A stretch of DNA of 60,839 nt from Streptomyces sp. NP160 (GTDB lineage Bacteria; Actinomycetota; Actinomycetes; Actinomycetales; Quadrisphaeraceae), in assembly GCF_006335115.1 (NCBI RefSeq), contig NZ_VDMJ01000022.1, positions 1 to 60,839 of the forward strand, given 5' to 3'. The notes beneath the pieces are model-generated. The model worked only from the letters and a program-made list of their open reading frames with translations. It searched no databases and was not told the origin of the DNA. Positions 1-9,772 of this stretch are shown here, in pieces. The position numbers and the translations under genes were made by a program. Numbering within the stretch: position 1 is the first letter of the stretch; each line of letters begins with the position of its first letter.

Positions 1-59
1 CTGGGGTGCGCGAGTGCAGGGAGGGACCTCGCCGGAGGCGCACTGGGGTGCGCGAGTGC
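1..59. repeat. 17-bp direct repeat, two copies
   Basis: CTGGGGTGCGCGAGTGC occurs at 1-17 and again at 43-59, a 42-base period. The first copy touches the window edge, so more copies may lie to the left. It sits just beyond the end of the minus-strand GH15 gene. Function unknown; it may be an intergenic repeat family or the end of a repeat-containing gene outside the window. Confidence 0.5.
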
Positions 60-86
60 GGACGGGGTCGCGGGACGGCGCGGGGG

Positions 87-1901
<1,815 letters not shown>

Positions 1902-1928
1902 GACCGATGACCTTACTGAGGGACCAGC

Positions 1929-1954
1929 GGTCGCGGGGGTCAGCGCCCGCGACC
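1929..1954 (-). terminator. hairpin downstream of rmuC
   Basis: GGTCGCGGG (1929-1937) and CCCGCGACC (1946-1954) form a perfect 9-bp stem with an 8-nt loop, 17 bp past the rmuC stop on the minus strand. There is no T run, as is common for actinobacterial terminators. Confidence 0.5.
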
Positions 1955-1970
1955 GGGGCGCCGGCTCCGC

Positions 1971-3230
1971 TCACAGGCTCCGCTGGGCGTGCAGCGACCA
2001 CCCGGTGAGGTCGGTGACGGGCTCCTCCCCGCGGGGCTCGTGGGCGGGCAGCGGCACCACGAGCTCGGGGGCGGTGAGCGGGCGCGGGAGGGTCTCCACC
2101 ACCGGCACGTCGGGCACGGTGACGTCGGTGAGGTCGAGCGCACCCATCCGTCGCGCCGAGACCAGCACGCGCGTCTCCAGCGTCCCGACGACCTTGTTGT
2201 AGTCGTCCACGGCGCGGGCGAGGGTGCGGCCGAGCTTGCCGGTGTGCTCGCCCAGGGTGGCCAGGCGGCCGTGCAGCTCCCGGCCGATGGTGAACAGCTC
2301 CCGGGCGCCGTCGGACAGGGCCGCCTGCTGCCACGTGATGGCGACCGTGCGCAGCAGCGCCAGCAGCGTGGTGGGCGTGGCCAGCACCACCTTGCGCGCC
2401 ATGGCGTGCTCCAGCAGCGCCGGGTCGGCCTCGCACGCCGAGGCGAGGAACGCCTCCCCGGGCACGAAGCAGATGACGATCTCCGGGGCGGGCTGGAAGG
2501 CCGTCCAGTACTGCTTGCCGGCCAGCGCCTCGACGTGGCCGCGCAGGGCGCGGGCGTGCTCGGTGGCGGCCGCCGCGGCGCGCCGCTCCCCGAGCGCCGC
2601 GCCCGGCGCGAGGCCGTCGCGCGCGGCGAGGAAGGCCGCCAGCGGCGCCTTCGCGTCCACCACGACGTGCTTGCCGCCCGGCAGGTGGACGACGGCGTCG
2701 GGGCGCACCGCGTCCCCGTCGGCGTTGACGCCCACCGCCTGCACGTCGAAGTCGACCCGCTCCAGCATCCCGGCGTGCTCCACGACGCGCCGCAGCTGCA
2801 CCTCGCCCCACGCGCCGCGCACGTTGGGGGAGCGCAGCGCCCCGGCCAGCGACTCCGTCTGGTGGCGCAGCGCCTCCCCGGAGGCCGCCACCTGCTGCAG
2901 CTGGGCCCCCAGGCGCCCGTACTGCTCGGCGCGCTCGCGCTCGAGCTGCTGCACCTGCCGCTCGATGCGCGCCACCGAGCTGCTCACGGGGGCCAGCACG
3001 GCGGCGAGCTCGCGCTCCTCCTCGTGCTCGGCGGTCAGCTGCGCCTCGAGCGTCGCCACCCGCGCCGCCAGCAGGTCGCGCTCGGCGGCCACCTGCGCCG
3101 AGGCCAGGCGCTCGCGCCCCGACACCACCTGCCACGCACCGGCAGCGCCGACCGCCGTGCCGGCGAGCAGGGCGAGGAGCATCACCAGCAGCGAGAGGGC
3201 GTCCACGGTCCCGAAGGTGCCACGCACCAC
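1971..3230 (-). CDS. rmuC: RmuC family DNA recombination protein
   Basis: A 419-residue protein with one N-terminal membrane helix (about 10-32, LSLLVMLLALLAGTAVGAAG), a long coiled coil (about 40-125, rich in AERDLLAARVATLEAQL heptads) and a C-terminal RmuC nuclease-like domain (about 130-370). The domain has the characteristic NVRGAWGEVQLRRVVEHAGML, DAVVHLPGGKHVVVDAKAPLAAF and later QYWTAFQPAPEIVICFVPGEAFL blocks. RmuC limits recombination at inverted repeats and carries a PD-(D/E)XK-like fold: D and K of VVDAK fit that core. It is divergent from ychF with about 100 bp between. GTG start at 3230; an in-frame GTG nine codons on is also possible. Confidence 0.93.
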   Translation of the reverse strand: MVRGTFGTVDALSLLVMLLALLAGTAVGAAGAWQVVSGRERLASAQVAAERDLLAARVATLEAQLTAEHEEERELAAVLAPVSSSVARIERQVQQLERERAEQYGRLGAQLQQVAASGEALRHQTESLAGALRSPNVRGAWGEVQLRRVVEHAGMLERVDFDVQAVGVNADGDAVRPDAVVHLPGGKHVVVDAKAPLAAFLAARDGLAPGAALGERRAAAAATEHARALRGHVEALAGKQYWTAFQPAPEIVICFVPGEAFLASACEADPALLEHAMARKVVLATPTTLLALLRTVAITWQQAALSDGARELFTIGRELHGRLATLGEHTGKLGRTLARAVDDYNKVVGTLETRVLVSARRMGALDLTDVTVPDVPVVETLPRPLTAPELVVPLPAHEPRGEEPVTDLTGWSLHAQRSL

Positions 3231-3318
3231 CGACAGCCGGTGCCCGAACGGCCCGGCCCGGCGCGTCGCCGGGCCGCCTCCCGCAGCCGCTCGGTCGGGG
3301 GAGGCGCCCGCGCTCGCG

Positions 3319-3334
3319 TAGGCTCACCTGCCCG
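3319..3334 (+). promoter_or_regulatory. putative -10 element for a leaderless ychF transcript
   Basis: TAGGCT at 3319-3324 ends 9 nt before the GTG start of ychF, and no Shine-Dalgarno sequence precedes that start. A transcript starting 7-10 nt after the element would begin at or next to the start codon, as in leaderless actinobacterial mRNAs. No clear -35 element is seen. Confidence 0.35.
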
Positions 3335-4419
3335 TGGCGCTCACCATCGGCATCGTCGGCCTGCCCAACGTCGGCAAGTCCACCCTCTTCAACGCCCTCA
3401 CGAAGAACTCGGTGCTGGCGGCCAACTACCCCTTCGCGACGATCGAGCCGAACACCGGCGTGGTCCCGCTGCCCGACCCGCGCCTGGACCGGCTCGCCGA
3501 GGTCTTCAGCAGCGAGCGCACGGTGCCCGCCACCGTGACCTTCGTCGACATCGCCGGCATCGTCCGCGGCGCGTCGGAGGGCGAGGGCCTGGGCAACAAG
3601 TTCCTCGCCAACATCCGCGAGGCCGACGCCATCTGCCAGGTGGTCCGCGCCTTCGCCGACCCCGACGTCGTCCACGTCGACGGCCGCGTGGACCCGAAGG
3701 CCGACATCGAGACCATCGCCACCGAGCTGGTGCTCGCCGACCTGCAGACCCTCGAGCGCGCGGTGCCGCGCCTGGAGAAGGAGGTCAAGGGCAAGAAGGC
3801 CGACCCCGCGGTGCTCGCCGCCGCGGTCGGGGCCCAGGCGGTGCTCGACCAGGGCACCACGCTGTTCGCGGGCGCCGCGGCCGCCGGCGTGGACGTCGAG
3901 CAGCTGCGCACGCTCGGCCTGCTCACCACCAAGCCGTTCCTCTTCGTCTTCAACGTCGACGAGGCCGGCCTGGTCGACGAGGCCCGCCGCTCCGAGCTGG
4001 CCGCCCTCGTGGCGCCAGCCCAGGCGGTGTTCCTGGACGCCCAGCTCGAGGCCGACCTCGCCGAGCTCGACGACGACGAGGCCGCGGAGCTGCTGGCCAG
4101 CGTCGGCCAGGACGAGCCCGGCCTGGACATCCTGGCGCGCGCCGGCTTCGAGACCCTCGGCCTGCAGACCTACCTCACGGCCGGTCCCAAGGAGTCGCGC
4201 GCGTGGACCATCCGTCGCGGCGCGACCGCGCCCGAGGCGGCCGGCGTCATCCACACCGACTTCCAGAAGGGCTTCATCAAGGCCGAGGTCATCGGCTTCG
4301 AGGACCTGGTGGCGGCCGGCTCGGTGGCGGAGGCCCGCAAGAGCGGCAAGGCCCGCATCGAGGGCAAGGAGTACGTCATGGCCGACGGCGACGTGGTGGA
4401 GTTCCGCTTCAACGTCTAG
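3334..4419 (+). CDS. ychF: redox-regulated ATPase YchF (Obg-like)
   Basis: A 361-residue P-loop NTPase of the TRAFAC class. Walker A is GLPNVGKST (residues 9-17), switch/DxxG is DIAGIVRGASEGEGLGNKFL, and the usual NKxD is replaced by NVDE. That replacement is the family hallmark that shifts preference from GTP to ATP. A coiled-coil insertion follows, then a C-terminal TGS domain (about 280-361, with TGPKESRAWTIRRG and VIHTDFQKGFIKAEV). YchF associates with ribosomes and modulates stress responses. Full length with the canonical C-terminus VMADGDVVEFRFNV. It is the last clearly chromosomal gene before the accessory island. Confidence 0.97.
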   Translation: MALTIGIVGLPNVGKSTLFNALTKNSVLAANYPFATIEPNTGVVPLPDPRLDRLAEVFSSERTVPATVTFVDIAGIVRGASEGEGLGNKFLANIREADAICQVVRAFADPDVVHVDGRVDPKADIETIATELVLADLQTLERAVPRLEKEVKGKKADPAVLAAAVGAQAVLDQGTTLFAGAAAAGVDVEQLRTLGLLTTKPFLFVFNVDEAGLVDEARRSELAALVAPAQAVFLDAQLEADLAELDDDEAAELLASVGQDEPGLDILARAGFETLGLQTYLTAGPKESRAWTIRRGATAPEAAGVIHTDFQKGFIKAEVIGFEDLVAAGSVAEARKSGKARIEGKEYVMADGDVVEFRFNV

Positions 4420-4747
4420 GCCGCTTCTCCGACCAGCAGTCTTGGAGTCTTGCAGGCCGCTGACCTGGGCGAATGTCGCTGACTGGCGTTGGGCGGCGTT
4501 GGCTGTCTTCGGCTGTCCTGCGGACCTGGTGCGGACTTCATGCGGACTGGGGAGGTGCTGCGAGCACCTCCCCAGTTGCCCCGTGGTGGGCACTCATGGC
4601 AGGTGCGGCGGTAGCGCTGCGTTGCCTACCGGCGGTGCTGTCATCCCTTCGGTCGCCTCCTTGCCGCATGGCTCATTGGGAGTGTCCTAGCCGGTCTGTA
4701 CGTTGTCTCAAGTACGACACGTGACTACTGCGGACAGGGGGTGCGAC
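4420..4747. other. island-edge intergenic region
   Basis: 328 bp without a supportable gene between ychF and the antitoxin gene. It holds the perfect 14-bp inverted repeat annotated separately, and TGCGGAC/CGGAC-type repeats around 4520-4550. Base composition is visibly less GC-biased than in the flanking chromosome. It is the likely left boundary zone of the accessory island, but no direct repeat shared with the right side was recognised. Confidence 0.4.
4546..4576 (+). terminator. perfect 14-bp inverted repeat after ychF
   Basis: ACTGGGGAGGTGCT (4546-4559) pairs completely with AGCACCTCCCCAGT (4563-4576) across a 3-nt loop GCG. It starts 127 bp past the ychF stop and has no downstream T tract. 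It most simply reads as a strong factor-independent-like or bidirectional terminator. An element-end or recombinase site is an alternative. Confidence 0.55.
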
Positions 4748-5191
4748 ATGAGCAAGGTCGATGACGTGGCGGCCTACATCATCGAGCGCAAGGGCCCCAT
4801 GACTGCCATGAAGCTGCAAAAGCTCGTCTACTACTCGCACGCGTGGCACCTGGTCTGGGAGGAGGCGCCTCTATTCCCGGACACCATCGAAGCCTGGGCC
4901 AACGGGCCGGTCGTTCGGCATCTGTACGACCAGCACCGAGGCAACTTCCAGGTCGCCGACTGGCCTTCCGGTGAGCCCGAACGCCTGGACCACGACGAGC
5001 GCGAGTCGATCGAGGCCGTTCTCGAGTACTACGGCAAGCGCTCGGCGCATGACCTCAGTGAGCTCACCCACAGTGAGGACCCGTGGAAGCGGGCTCGTGC
5101 CGGTCTTGGAGCCGGCGTGCGAAGCAGTGCGCCGATCACGGACGAGTCCATGTTCGAGTACTACGACGGACTCACCCGCTCCGGGGCCTAG
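4748..5191 (+). CDS. Panacea/SocA-domain antitoxin (DUF4065-type)
   Basis: A 147-residue protein matching the SocA/Panacea domain: KVDDVAAYIIERKG, TAMKLQKLVYYSHAWHL and EAWANGPVVRHLYDQHRG near the N-terminus, with a C-terminal EDPWKRAR segment. Members are antitoxins that neutralise very diverse adjacent toxins, some acting as ClpXP adaptors. The ATG at 4748 was chosen because AGGGGG lies 7-8 nt upstream; an in-frame ATG at 4703 would add 15 residues of poor character (MSQVRHVTTADRGCD). The stop overlaps by one base the GTG of the next gene, the tight coupling expected of a toxin-antitoxin pair. Domain call is strong; antitoxin activity is inferred. Confidence 0.85.
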   Translation: MSKVDDVAAYIIERKGPMTAMKLQKLVYYSHAWHLVWEEAPLFPDTIEAWANGPVVRHLYDQHRGNFQVADWPSGEPERLDHDERESIEAVLEYYGKRSAHDLSELTHSEDPWKRARAGLGAGVRSSAPITDESMFEYYDGLTRSGA

Positions 5192-5691
5192 TGGCCAAGA
5201 AGGGCCGGGGTGAGAAGAAGCCTCCCCGCACAGCGCCTCCCGGTGGCTGGCCGACCGGCAAGCAGGCCGCAGCGGCCAGTCCGCCACCATTCGGCCAGAA
5301 GATCCCTTCCTCAGTCGAGCCCGACCGCGAGGAGGTGATGAACCGCAAGTTGGGGTGGCGTCTCGGTCAGGTCGACTTGGATGGACCCTGGGGCTTTCTG
5401 AAAATGGCCCCTACGGAGTTGAGGGCAGTCCTGGACCGGCTCAGCAGCTTCGAGACCATGACGGTGCGCGAGGTTTTCTACACCGGGGAAGAACCCGGAA
5501 AGCACTACAGCGTTGACGACCTCGTAAAGGAGGCACGCGACCGTCTCACCGAGTTGGACCTCGACGATGAGACGCTCATCGCCCGTCTTCGCATCGACGG
5601 CCCGGGACGCGTCTATGGCTTCCTGCGCGAGAGCGACTTCTGGTTCCTCTGGTGGGATCCAAGGCACGAGATCTACCCGACGAGCAGGTGA
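5191..5691 (+). CDS. candidate toxin paired with the Panacea antitoxin
   Basis: 166 residues starting at a GTG that overlaps the antitoxin stop by one base. The first 45 residues are basic and proline-rich (VAKKGRGEKKPPRTAPPGGW) and probably disordered. The folded part (about 50-166) holds MAPTELRAVLDRLSSFETMTVREVF, an acidic helix, and an ending GRVYGFLRESDFWFLWWDPRHEIYP. That pattern of a short strand, aromatic cluster, D and H recurs at the end of several small toxin-like proteins. I do not recognise a named toxin family or prove a catalytic site. The role as the toxin partner is inferred from the one-base overlap and from the known habit of Panacea antitoxins to sit beside their toxin. 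Confidence 0.55.
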   Translation: MAKKGRGEKKPPRTAPPGGWPTGKQAAAASPPPFGQKIPSSVEPDREEVMNRKLGWRLGQVDLDGPWGFLKMAPTELRAVLDRLSSFETMTVREVFYTGEEPGKHYSVDDLVKEARDRLTELDLDDETLIARLRIDGPGRVYGFLRESDFWFLWWDPRHEIYPTSR

Positions 5692-6031
5692 GGTCGGCTG
5701 ATCATGCGGGGACCTCGCAAGAGGTTCGCGGTTTTCCACTCGGCGCAGTGACCGCGCGAGCTTGCGTCATCGCGCCGGCGACGAGGAAGCGGCGTGCCAG
5801 AGCGGCCGGCCTGTGGTTCGTGCTGTGCGCGACGCGATCAACGGCGTCACACACGTAGCCGGCGGGAGCGGCGTTACCGCCGCTGCTTCGTGCACGGCCT
5901 TGCCGAGCAGATCCCAGCAGCGGTTTGCCCTCCGGGGCGATGCGTCTCTATGTAGCGTTTCAGCGACGTAGGTCAGCTGGAGTAGTCGGTGACCGCGATG
6001 AGCCACGTTCGAGAGGCCGGGGGGCGGCACG
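5692..6031. other. intergenic region between the TA pair and the TerB operon
   Basis: 340 bp with no supportable gene on either strand; short open frames here have no recognisable product and no ribosome binding site. It contains the hairpin at 5710-5727 and must hold the promoter of the operon starting at 6032, though no clear -35/-10 pair was found. Confidence 0.4.
5710..5735 (+). terminator. GNRA-capped hairpin with short T run after the TA pair
   Basis: GGACCTC (5710-5716), tetraloop GCAA (5717-5720) and GAGGTTC (5721-5727) form a 7-bp stem including one G-T pair, followed by TTTT at 5732-5735. It begins 18 bp past the candidate toxin stop and is the most terminator-like structure in this part of the window. 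Confidence 0.45.
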
Positions 6032-8359
6032 ATGGGACTGTTCGGCCTCTTCAAGCGGAAGGCGATGGCGCCTCCGCCCCCGCCTCCCCAAGATCATGAC
6101 GGTCAGTCGTTCATCACGCCGAGCCGTGTTCTGTCACGAGCGCCTGAGTCGACGCCCCAACAGCACAGTCCCCGGGTGGTCCAACGACCCCCCAGCCAGA
6201 CGGCGCCGCGACCAACGTCAGCTCCTCCGGCCCGCGCACCGCGCCAGAGCGGACCAAAGAGCTTGTGGATTGCTCCCGGTGCAGAAGTACGCATCGGTCC
6301 TCTACTGCTACCCGGCGGGATGCTCTACGTCGGCCAGCGTCTTCAGGCTGGGAACGGCTACGGCATAGAGCCTGCTCTGATCAACCCGCACCTGGACGTC
6401 GACCACCGCAGACCCGACTGGGCGGGGGAGACCGTCGGCTACTGGCCGTCCTTCTCGGACATCTCCCCGCGTGCACGCGGCGCCTACCTGAGCTGGCTCG
6501 CTGCGGGCAGGGTCGGGCCTGTCCCGATCAGCTGGGTGTTCCTGTTCTTCTACGGGCTGGAACGGCGGGTCATCGTTGATGCGACCAGAGCGGGGACCCC
6601 GGCGCGGGCAGACCTGCCGGCGATCCGCACGGAGGTCGAGCGACTGCTCGGCCTCTACGGCACCAACCACTCGTTCCGCCGGTACGCCACGGAGTTCCTC
6701 TCCGTCATCGACCTCGCCGACGGATTGACCCACGAGGACGCCGTACCCCCGGAGCGGGTCGCGGAGCGGTGGCCCGTTCCCCACACGCTTCGTCTCAAGC
6801 TCGGTGAGCTGGCGAACGCGGGAACCCCCGTTCCGGCTGAGTGGGCACTCGCATGGGTGCATTTCAACATGAACATCCACTTGCGGACCCCTGCCCAGCG
6901 CTGCCCCGAGGAGTTCGAGCAGCTCTTCCTCAGCCGCTACAGCGCGAAGTACGGCCCCGGCATGGTGGTGAAGCCCAACAAGACCCTGGTCAAGCACCAG
7001 TACCACTCCGCCAGCTCAGGACTCGGCTCCGTCGAGCTCTCCGCGGCTGTCCCAGACGTGCTTGAGCTGGCGGCTCCGACCACCAAGCTCGAACGACTGG
7101 TGACCGACTGCACGGACGCGCTCGACGCCTACAGCCGGTTGCTCGGACGGCGACCAGAAGCGCGAGGCACCCTCGCAGCGTCGGCACTCCTGCCGCCCGA
7201 GCTCATCACGGACACCACGGGGGACCTCGCCCGACTGCGAGCTTGGGTGACGGCGCGGACCGACAGCGGGGCTCCAGTGCCCGTCGACGCTCAAGAACTG
7301 CTCGCCTTCTGGCCCGCGGAGATACCAGGTCAGCTGACGAAGGCCGAAGCCGTGGGCCTGATCCAGCTCCTCGGCAGCCAGGGGGTGGGCATCGAGCCTG
7401 ACCTTCGCTTCGGCGGACCCATCCTGGGCCCAGGCAGTGCGGTGCTCTTCACCACCGGCCGTCGGGCGCCGACCACGGCCAGCCCGAGCTACACCGCAGC
7501 CGCCACGATGCTCCACCTCGCGGCCGCGGTGTGCGCGGCCGACGGACGGTCCTCGGGCGCTGAGACGGCTCACCTTCAAGCGCACCTCGAGTCCTCCATG
7601 GACCTCAGCGCCGGTGAACGCGCGCGGCTTCAGGCCCACATGACGTGGTTGCTCAGCGGCCAGATCAAGCTCACCGGACTTTCCAAGCGGCTCGCAACCC
7701 TCGGCGTGACCCAACGCGAGTCACTCGGCGACTTCCTCGCGACCGTTGCCGCAGCCGATCGTGAGGTCACCCCCAGTGAGGTCGACATCCTCACCAAGAT
7801 CTTCAAGCTGCTGGGACTTGACACCGCCTCGGTCTACAGCCGCCTGCACACCTCGACGACAGCCGGACCACCCGCCGCCCAGGGGCCGGTGGTCGTGCGT
7901 GCTGCCTCCAGTCGCAAGACCGGCTACGCCATCCCTGCGCCGCCGCGCGTCGACGAAGTGAAACCGAGCGGCACCCCGGGCCGATCTCAGGTGCGGTTGG
8001 ACTCCGCCGCGATCGAGGCCAAGCTCGCTGAGACCCACGCTGTGTCGATGCTGCTGGGAAGCATCTTCACGGAGGAGCCGGACGACGTCGTCGCGACCCC
8101 AGCCCCGAAGGCCGCAGACGCACCACCCCCCGTCGCCGGGCTCGACACCGCGCACTCGGCACTCCTGCGCGTCCTCGTCACACGTGCACGCTGGAGCCGC
8201 GCGGACCTGGAAGCGGAGTGCGCGAACCTCTCCCTCCTCCCCGACGGAGCACTCGACACGCTGAACGAAGCGGCCTACGACGTGACCGGCGACCCTGTGG
8301 TCGAGGGCGACAACCTGATCGACATCAACACCGACGTCGCTGCGGAGATGCTGACATGA
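6032..8359 (+). CDS. TerB N-terminal/TerB-C domain protein
   Basis: A 775-residue protein. After a proline-rich, low-complexity linker (about 11-75) comes a TerB-N domain (about 80-330: VRIGPLLLPGGMLYVG, PALINPHLDVD, GYWPSFSDISPRARGAYLSWL, FLFFYGLERRVI). Next is a helical TerB/TerB-like region (about 490-620: MLHLAAAVCAADGRSSGAE and LATVAAADREVTPSEVDIL, whose acidic D/E residues are the usual metal-binding positions). A TerB-C domain ends the protein (about 650-775). Proteins of this architecture are not classical tellurite resistance genes. They occur with DNA-processing ATPases and helicases, as here: the next two genes follow with a 4-nt overlap and a 4-nt gap. The GGGGGG before ATG 6032 is a good ribosome binding site. 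A sensor or scaffold role in defence is inferred. Confidence 0.85.
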   Translation: MGLFGLFKRKAMAPPPPPPQDHDGQSFITPSRVLSRAPESTPQQHSPRVVQRPPSQTAPRPTSAPPARAPRQSGPKSLWIAPGAEVRIGPLLLPGGMLYVGQRLQAGNGYGIEPALINPHLDVDHRRPDWAGETVGYWPSFSDISPRARGAYLSWLAAGRVGPVPISWVFLFFYGLERRVIVDATRAGTPARADLPAIRTEVERLLGLYGTNHSFRRYATEFLSVIDLADGLTHEDAVPPERVAERWPVPHTLRLKLGELANAGTPVPAEWALAWVHFNMNIHLRTPAQRCPEEFEQLFLSRYSAKYGPGMVVKPNKTLVKHQYHSASSGLGSVELSAAVPDVLELAAPTTKLERLVTDCTDALDAYSRLLGRRPEARGTLAASALLPPELITDTTGDLARLRAWVTARTDSGAPVPVDAQELLAFWPAEIPGQLTKAEAVGLIQLLGSQGVGIEPDLRFGGPILGPGSAVLFTTGRRAPTTASPSYTAAATMLHLAAAVCAADGRSSGAETAHLQAHLESSMDLSAGERARLQAHMTWLLSGQIKLTGLSKRLATLGVTQRESLGDFLATVAAADREVTPSEVDILTKIFKLLGLDTASVYSRLHTSTTAGPPAAQGPVVVRAASSRKTGYAIPAPPRVDEVKPSGTPGRSQVRLDSAAIEAKLAETHAVSMLLGSIFTEEPDDVVATPAPKAADAPPPVAGLDTAHSALLRVLVTRARWSRADLEAECANLSLLPDGALDTLNEAAYDVTGDPVVEGDNLIDINTDVAAEMLT

Positions 8360-9768
8360 CTGCTACCACCATCCGGCCTCGCGAACGCGACGCGATCCTT
8401 CTTGCCCTGCGCGCCGGAGTCGTTCCGCGACTCGGCCAGCAGCACATCCAGGTGGGGCGCGCCTCCGAGGTCAAGGCGCTCGTCGACGACGTCGACCGGA
8501 TCGCCGACGGTGGCTCGGCGATCCGCTTCGCCATCGGGGAGTACGGATCCGGGAAGACCTTCTTCCTGCACCTGGTGCGGTCGATCGCGATGGAGCGCAA
8601 GCTCGTTACGGTCCAGGCGGACCTCTCTCCTGACCGACGCCTGCACGCCACCGGCGGTCAGGCGCGCTCGCTGTTCACCGAGCTGATGCGCAACATCTCC
8701 ACGCGCGCGAAGCCAGACGGCGGAGCCATGGGCAGCATCGTGGAGCGCTTCGTCAGCCAAGCGATGACAGCGGCCCGCGACAGCGGATCCTCTACGGAGT
8801 CCGTCATCCGCTCGAGGCTCAGCGAGCTCTCGGAGATGGTCGGCGGCTACGACTTCGCCGAGGTCATCGCGGCGTACTGGCGAGGCCATGACAACGGGGA
8901 TGAGCAGCTCAAGAGCGACGCCGTGCGCTGGTTGCGGGGGGAGTACTCCACCCGCACCGACGCACGGGCCGCACTGGGCGTCCGCACGATCATCGACGAC
9001 GCCAACTTCTACGACCAGCTCAAGCTCATGTCCCGCTTCGTCGTGATGGCAGGCTTCTCCGGCCTCCTGGTGTGCCTCGACGAGCTCGTCAACCTCTACA
9101 AGCTCGCGAACTCCCAGGCGCGCAACGCGAACTACGAGCAGATCCTCCGCATCTTGAACGACAGCTTGCAGGGCAGCGCAGGTCACCTCGGGTTCGTGCT
9201 CGGCGGGACCCCGGACTTCCTCCTCGACACCCGTCGAGGGCTGTACAGCTACGCCGCCCTGCAGTCGCGGTTAGCCGAGAACAGCTACGCCACGAACGGT
9301 CTGGTGGACTACTCCGGCCCCGTCCTGCGCCTGGCGAACCTCAGCCAGGAGGACTTCTACCTCCTCCTCACAAGACTGCGGAACGTCTTCGCCAGTGGTG
9401 ACCCCTCAGCCCACCTCGTGCCGGATGAGGCCATCACCGCCTTCATGGAGCACTGTTCGTCTCGCGTGGGAGACGCCTACTTCCGCACCCCGCGCACGAC
9501 CATCAAGGAGTTCGTCAACCTCCTCGCGGTGCTCGAGCAGAACCCGGGCGCTGACTGGACGGACCTCCTCGGCGCCGTCCGCCTGACACCGGAGACGAAC
9601 CCGGATCTCGAGCCCCTCCCCACGGCAGCGCAGGAGGAGTCCCCGATCGCCTCACCCCTGAGCGCTGGCGCAACGTCTCCCGCGGAGCCCGCCAGCGTCC
9701 GCCACGGCGATGTTCCCCACGCCCCCCAGGCGCGGGACGACGACGAACTCACCTCGTTCAGGCTGTGA
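8356..9768 (+). CDS. BrxD-like P-loop ATPase (BREX system ATP-binding domain)
   Basis: A 470-residue AAA/ORC-type ATPase. Walker A is GEYGSGKT (61-68) and Walker B is LLVCLDE (about 235-241). The preceding IRPRERDAILLALRAGVVPRLG and HIQVGRASEVKAL are typical of the DUF2791/BrxD family, and LGFVLGGTPDFLLDTRRGLYSY fits its sensor region. BrxD is a DNA-handling ATPase found in type 2 BREX (Pgl) loci, where it pairs with the helicase BrxHI, the gene immediately downstream here. The ATG overlaps the TerB protein stop (ATGA), so the genes are translationally coupled. The last 45 residues are acidic and unstructured. No other BREX core gene (PglX, PglZ, BrxC, BrxL) is present. Confidence 0.85.
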   Translation: MTATTIRPRERDAILLALRAGVVPRLGQQHIQVGRASEVKALVDDVDRIADGGSAIRFAIGEYGSGKTFFLHLVRSIAMERKLVTVQADLSPDRRLHATGGQARSLFTELMRNISTRAKPDGGAMGSIVERFVSQAMTAARDSGSSTESVIRSRLSELSEMVGGYDFAEVIAAYWRGHDNGDEQLKSDAVRWLRGEYSTRTDARAALGVRTIIDDANFYDQLKLMSRFVVMAGFSGLLVCLDELVNLYKLANSQARNANYEQILRILNDSLQGSAGHLGFVLGGTPDFLLDTRRGLYSYAALQSRLAENSYATNGLVDYSGPVLRLANLSQEDFYLLLTRLRNVFASGDPSAHLVPDEAITAFMEHCSSRVGDAYFRTPRTTIKEFVNLLAVLEQNPGADWTDLLGAVRLTPETNPDLEPLPTAAQEESPIASPLSAGATSPAEPASVRHGDVPHAPQARDDDELTSFRL

Positions 9769-9772
9769 ACGC

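Noticed and set aside
4703-4747. Upstream ATG that would extend the Panacea antitoxin by 15 residues
   Set aside because: The added residues do not fit the family start, and the better ribosome site precedes ATG 4748.
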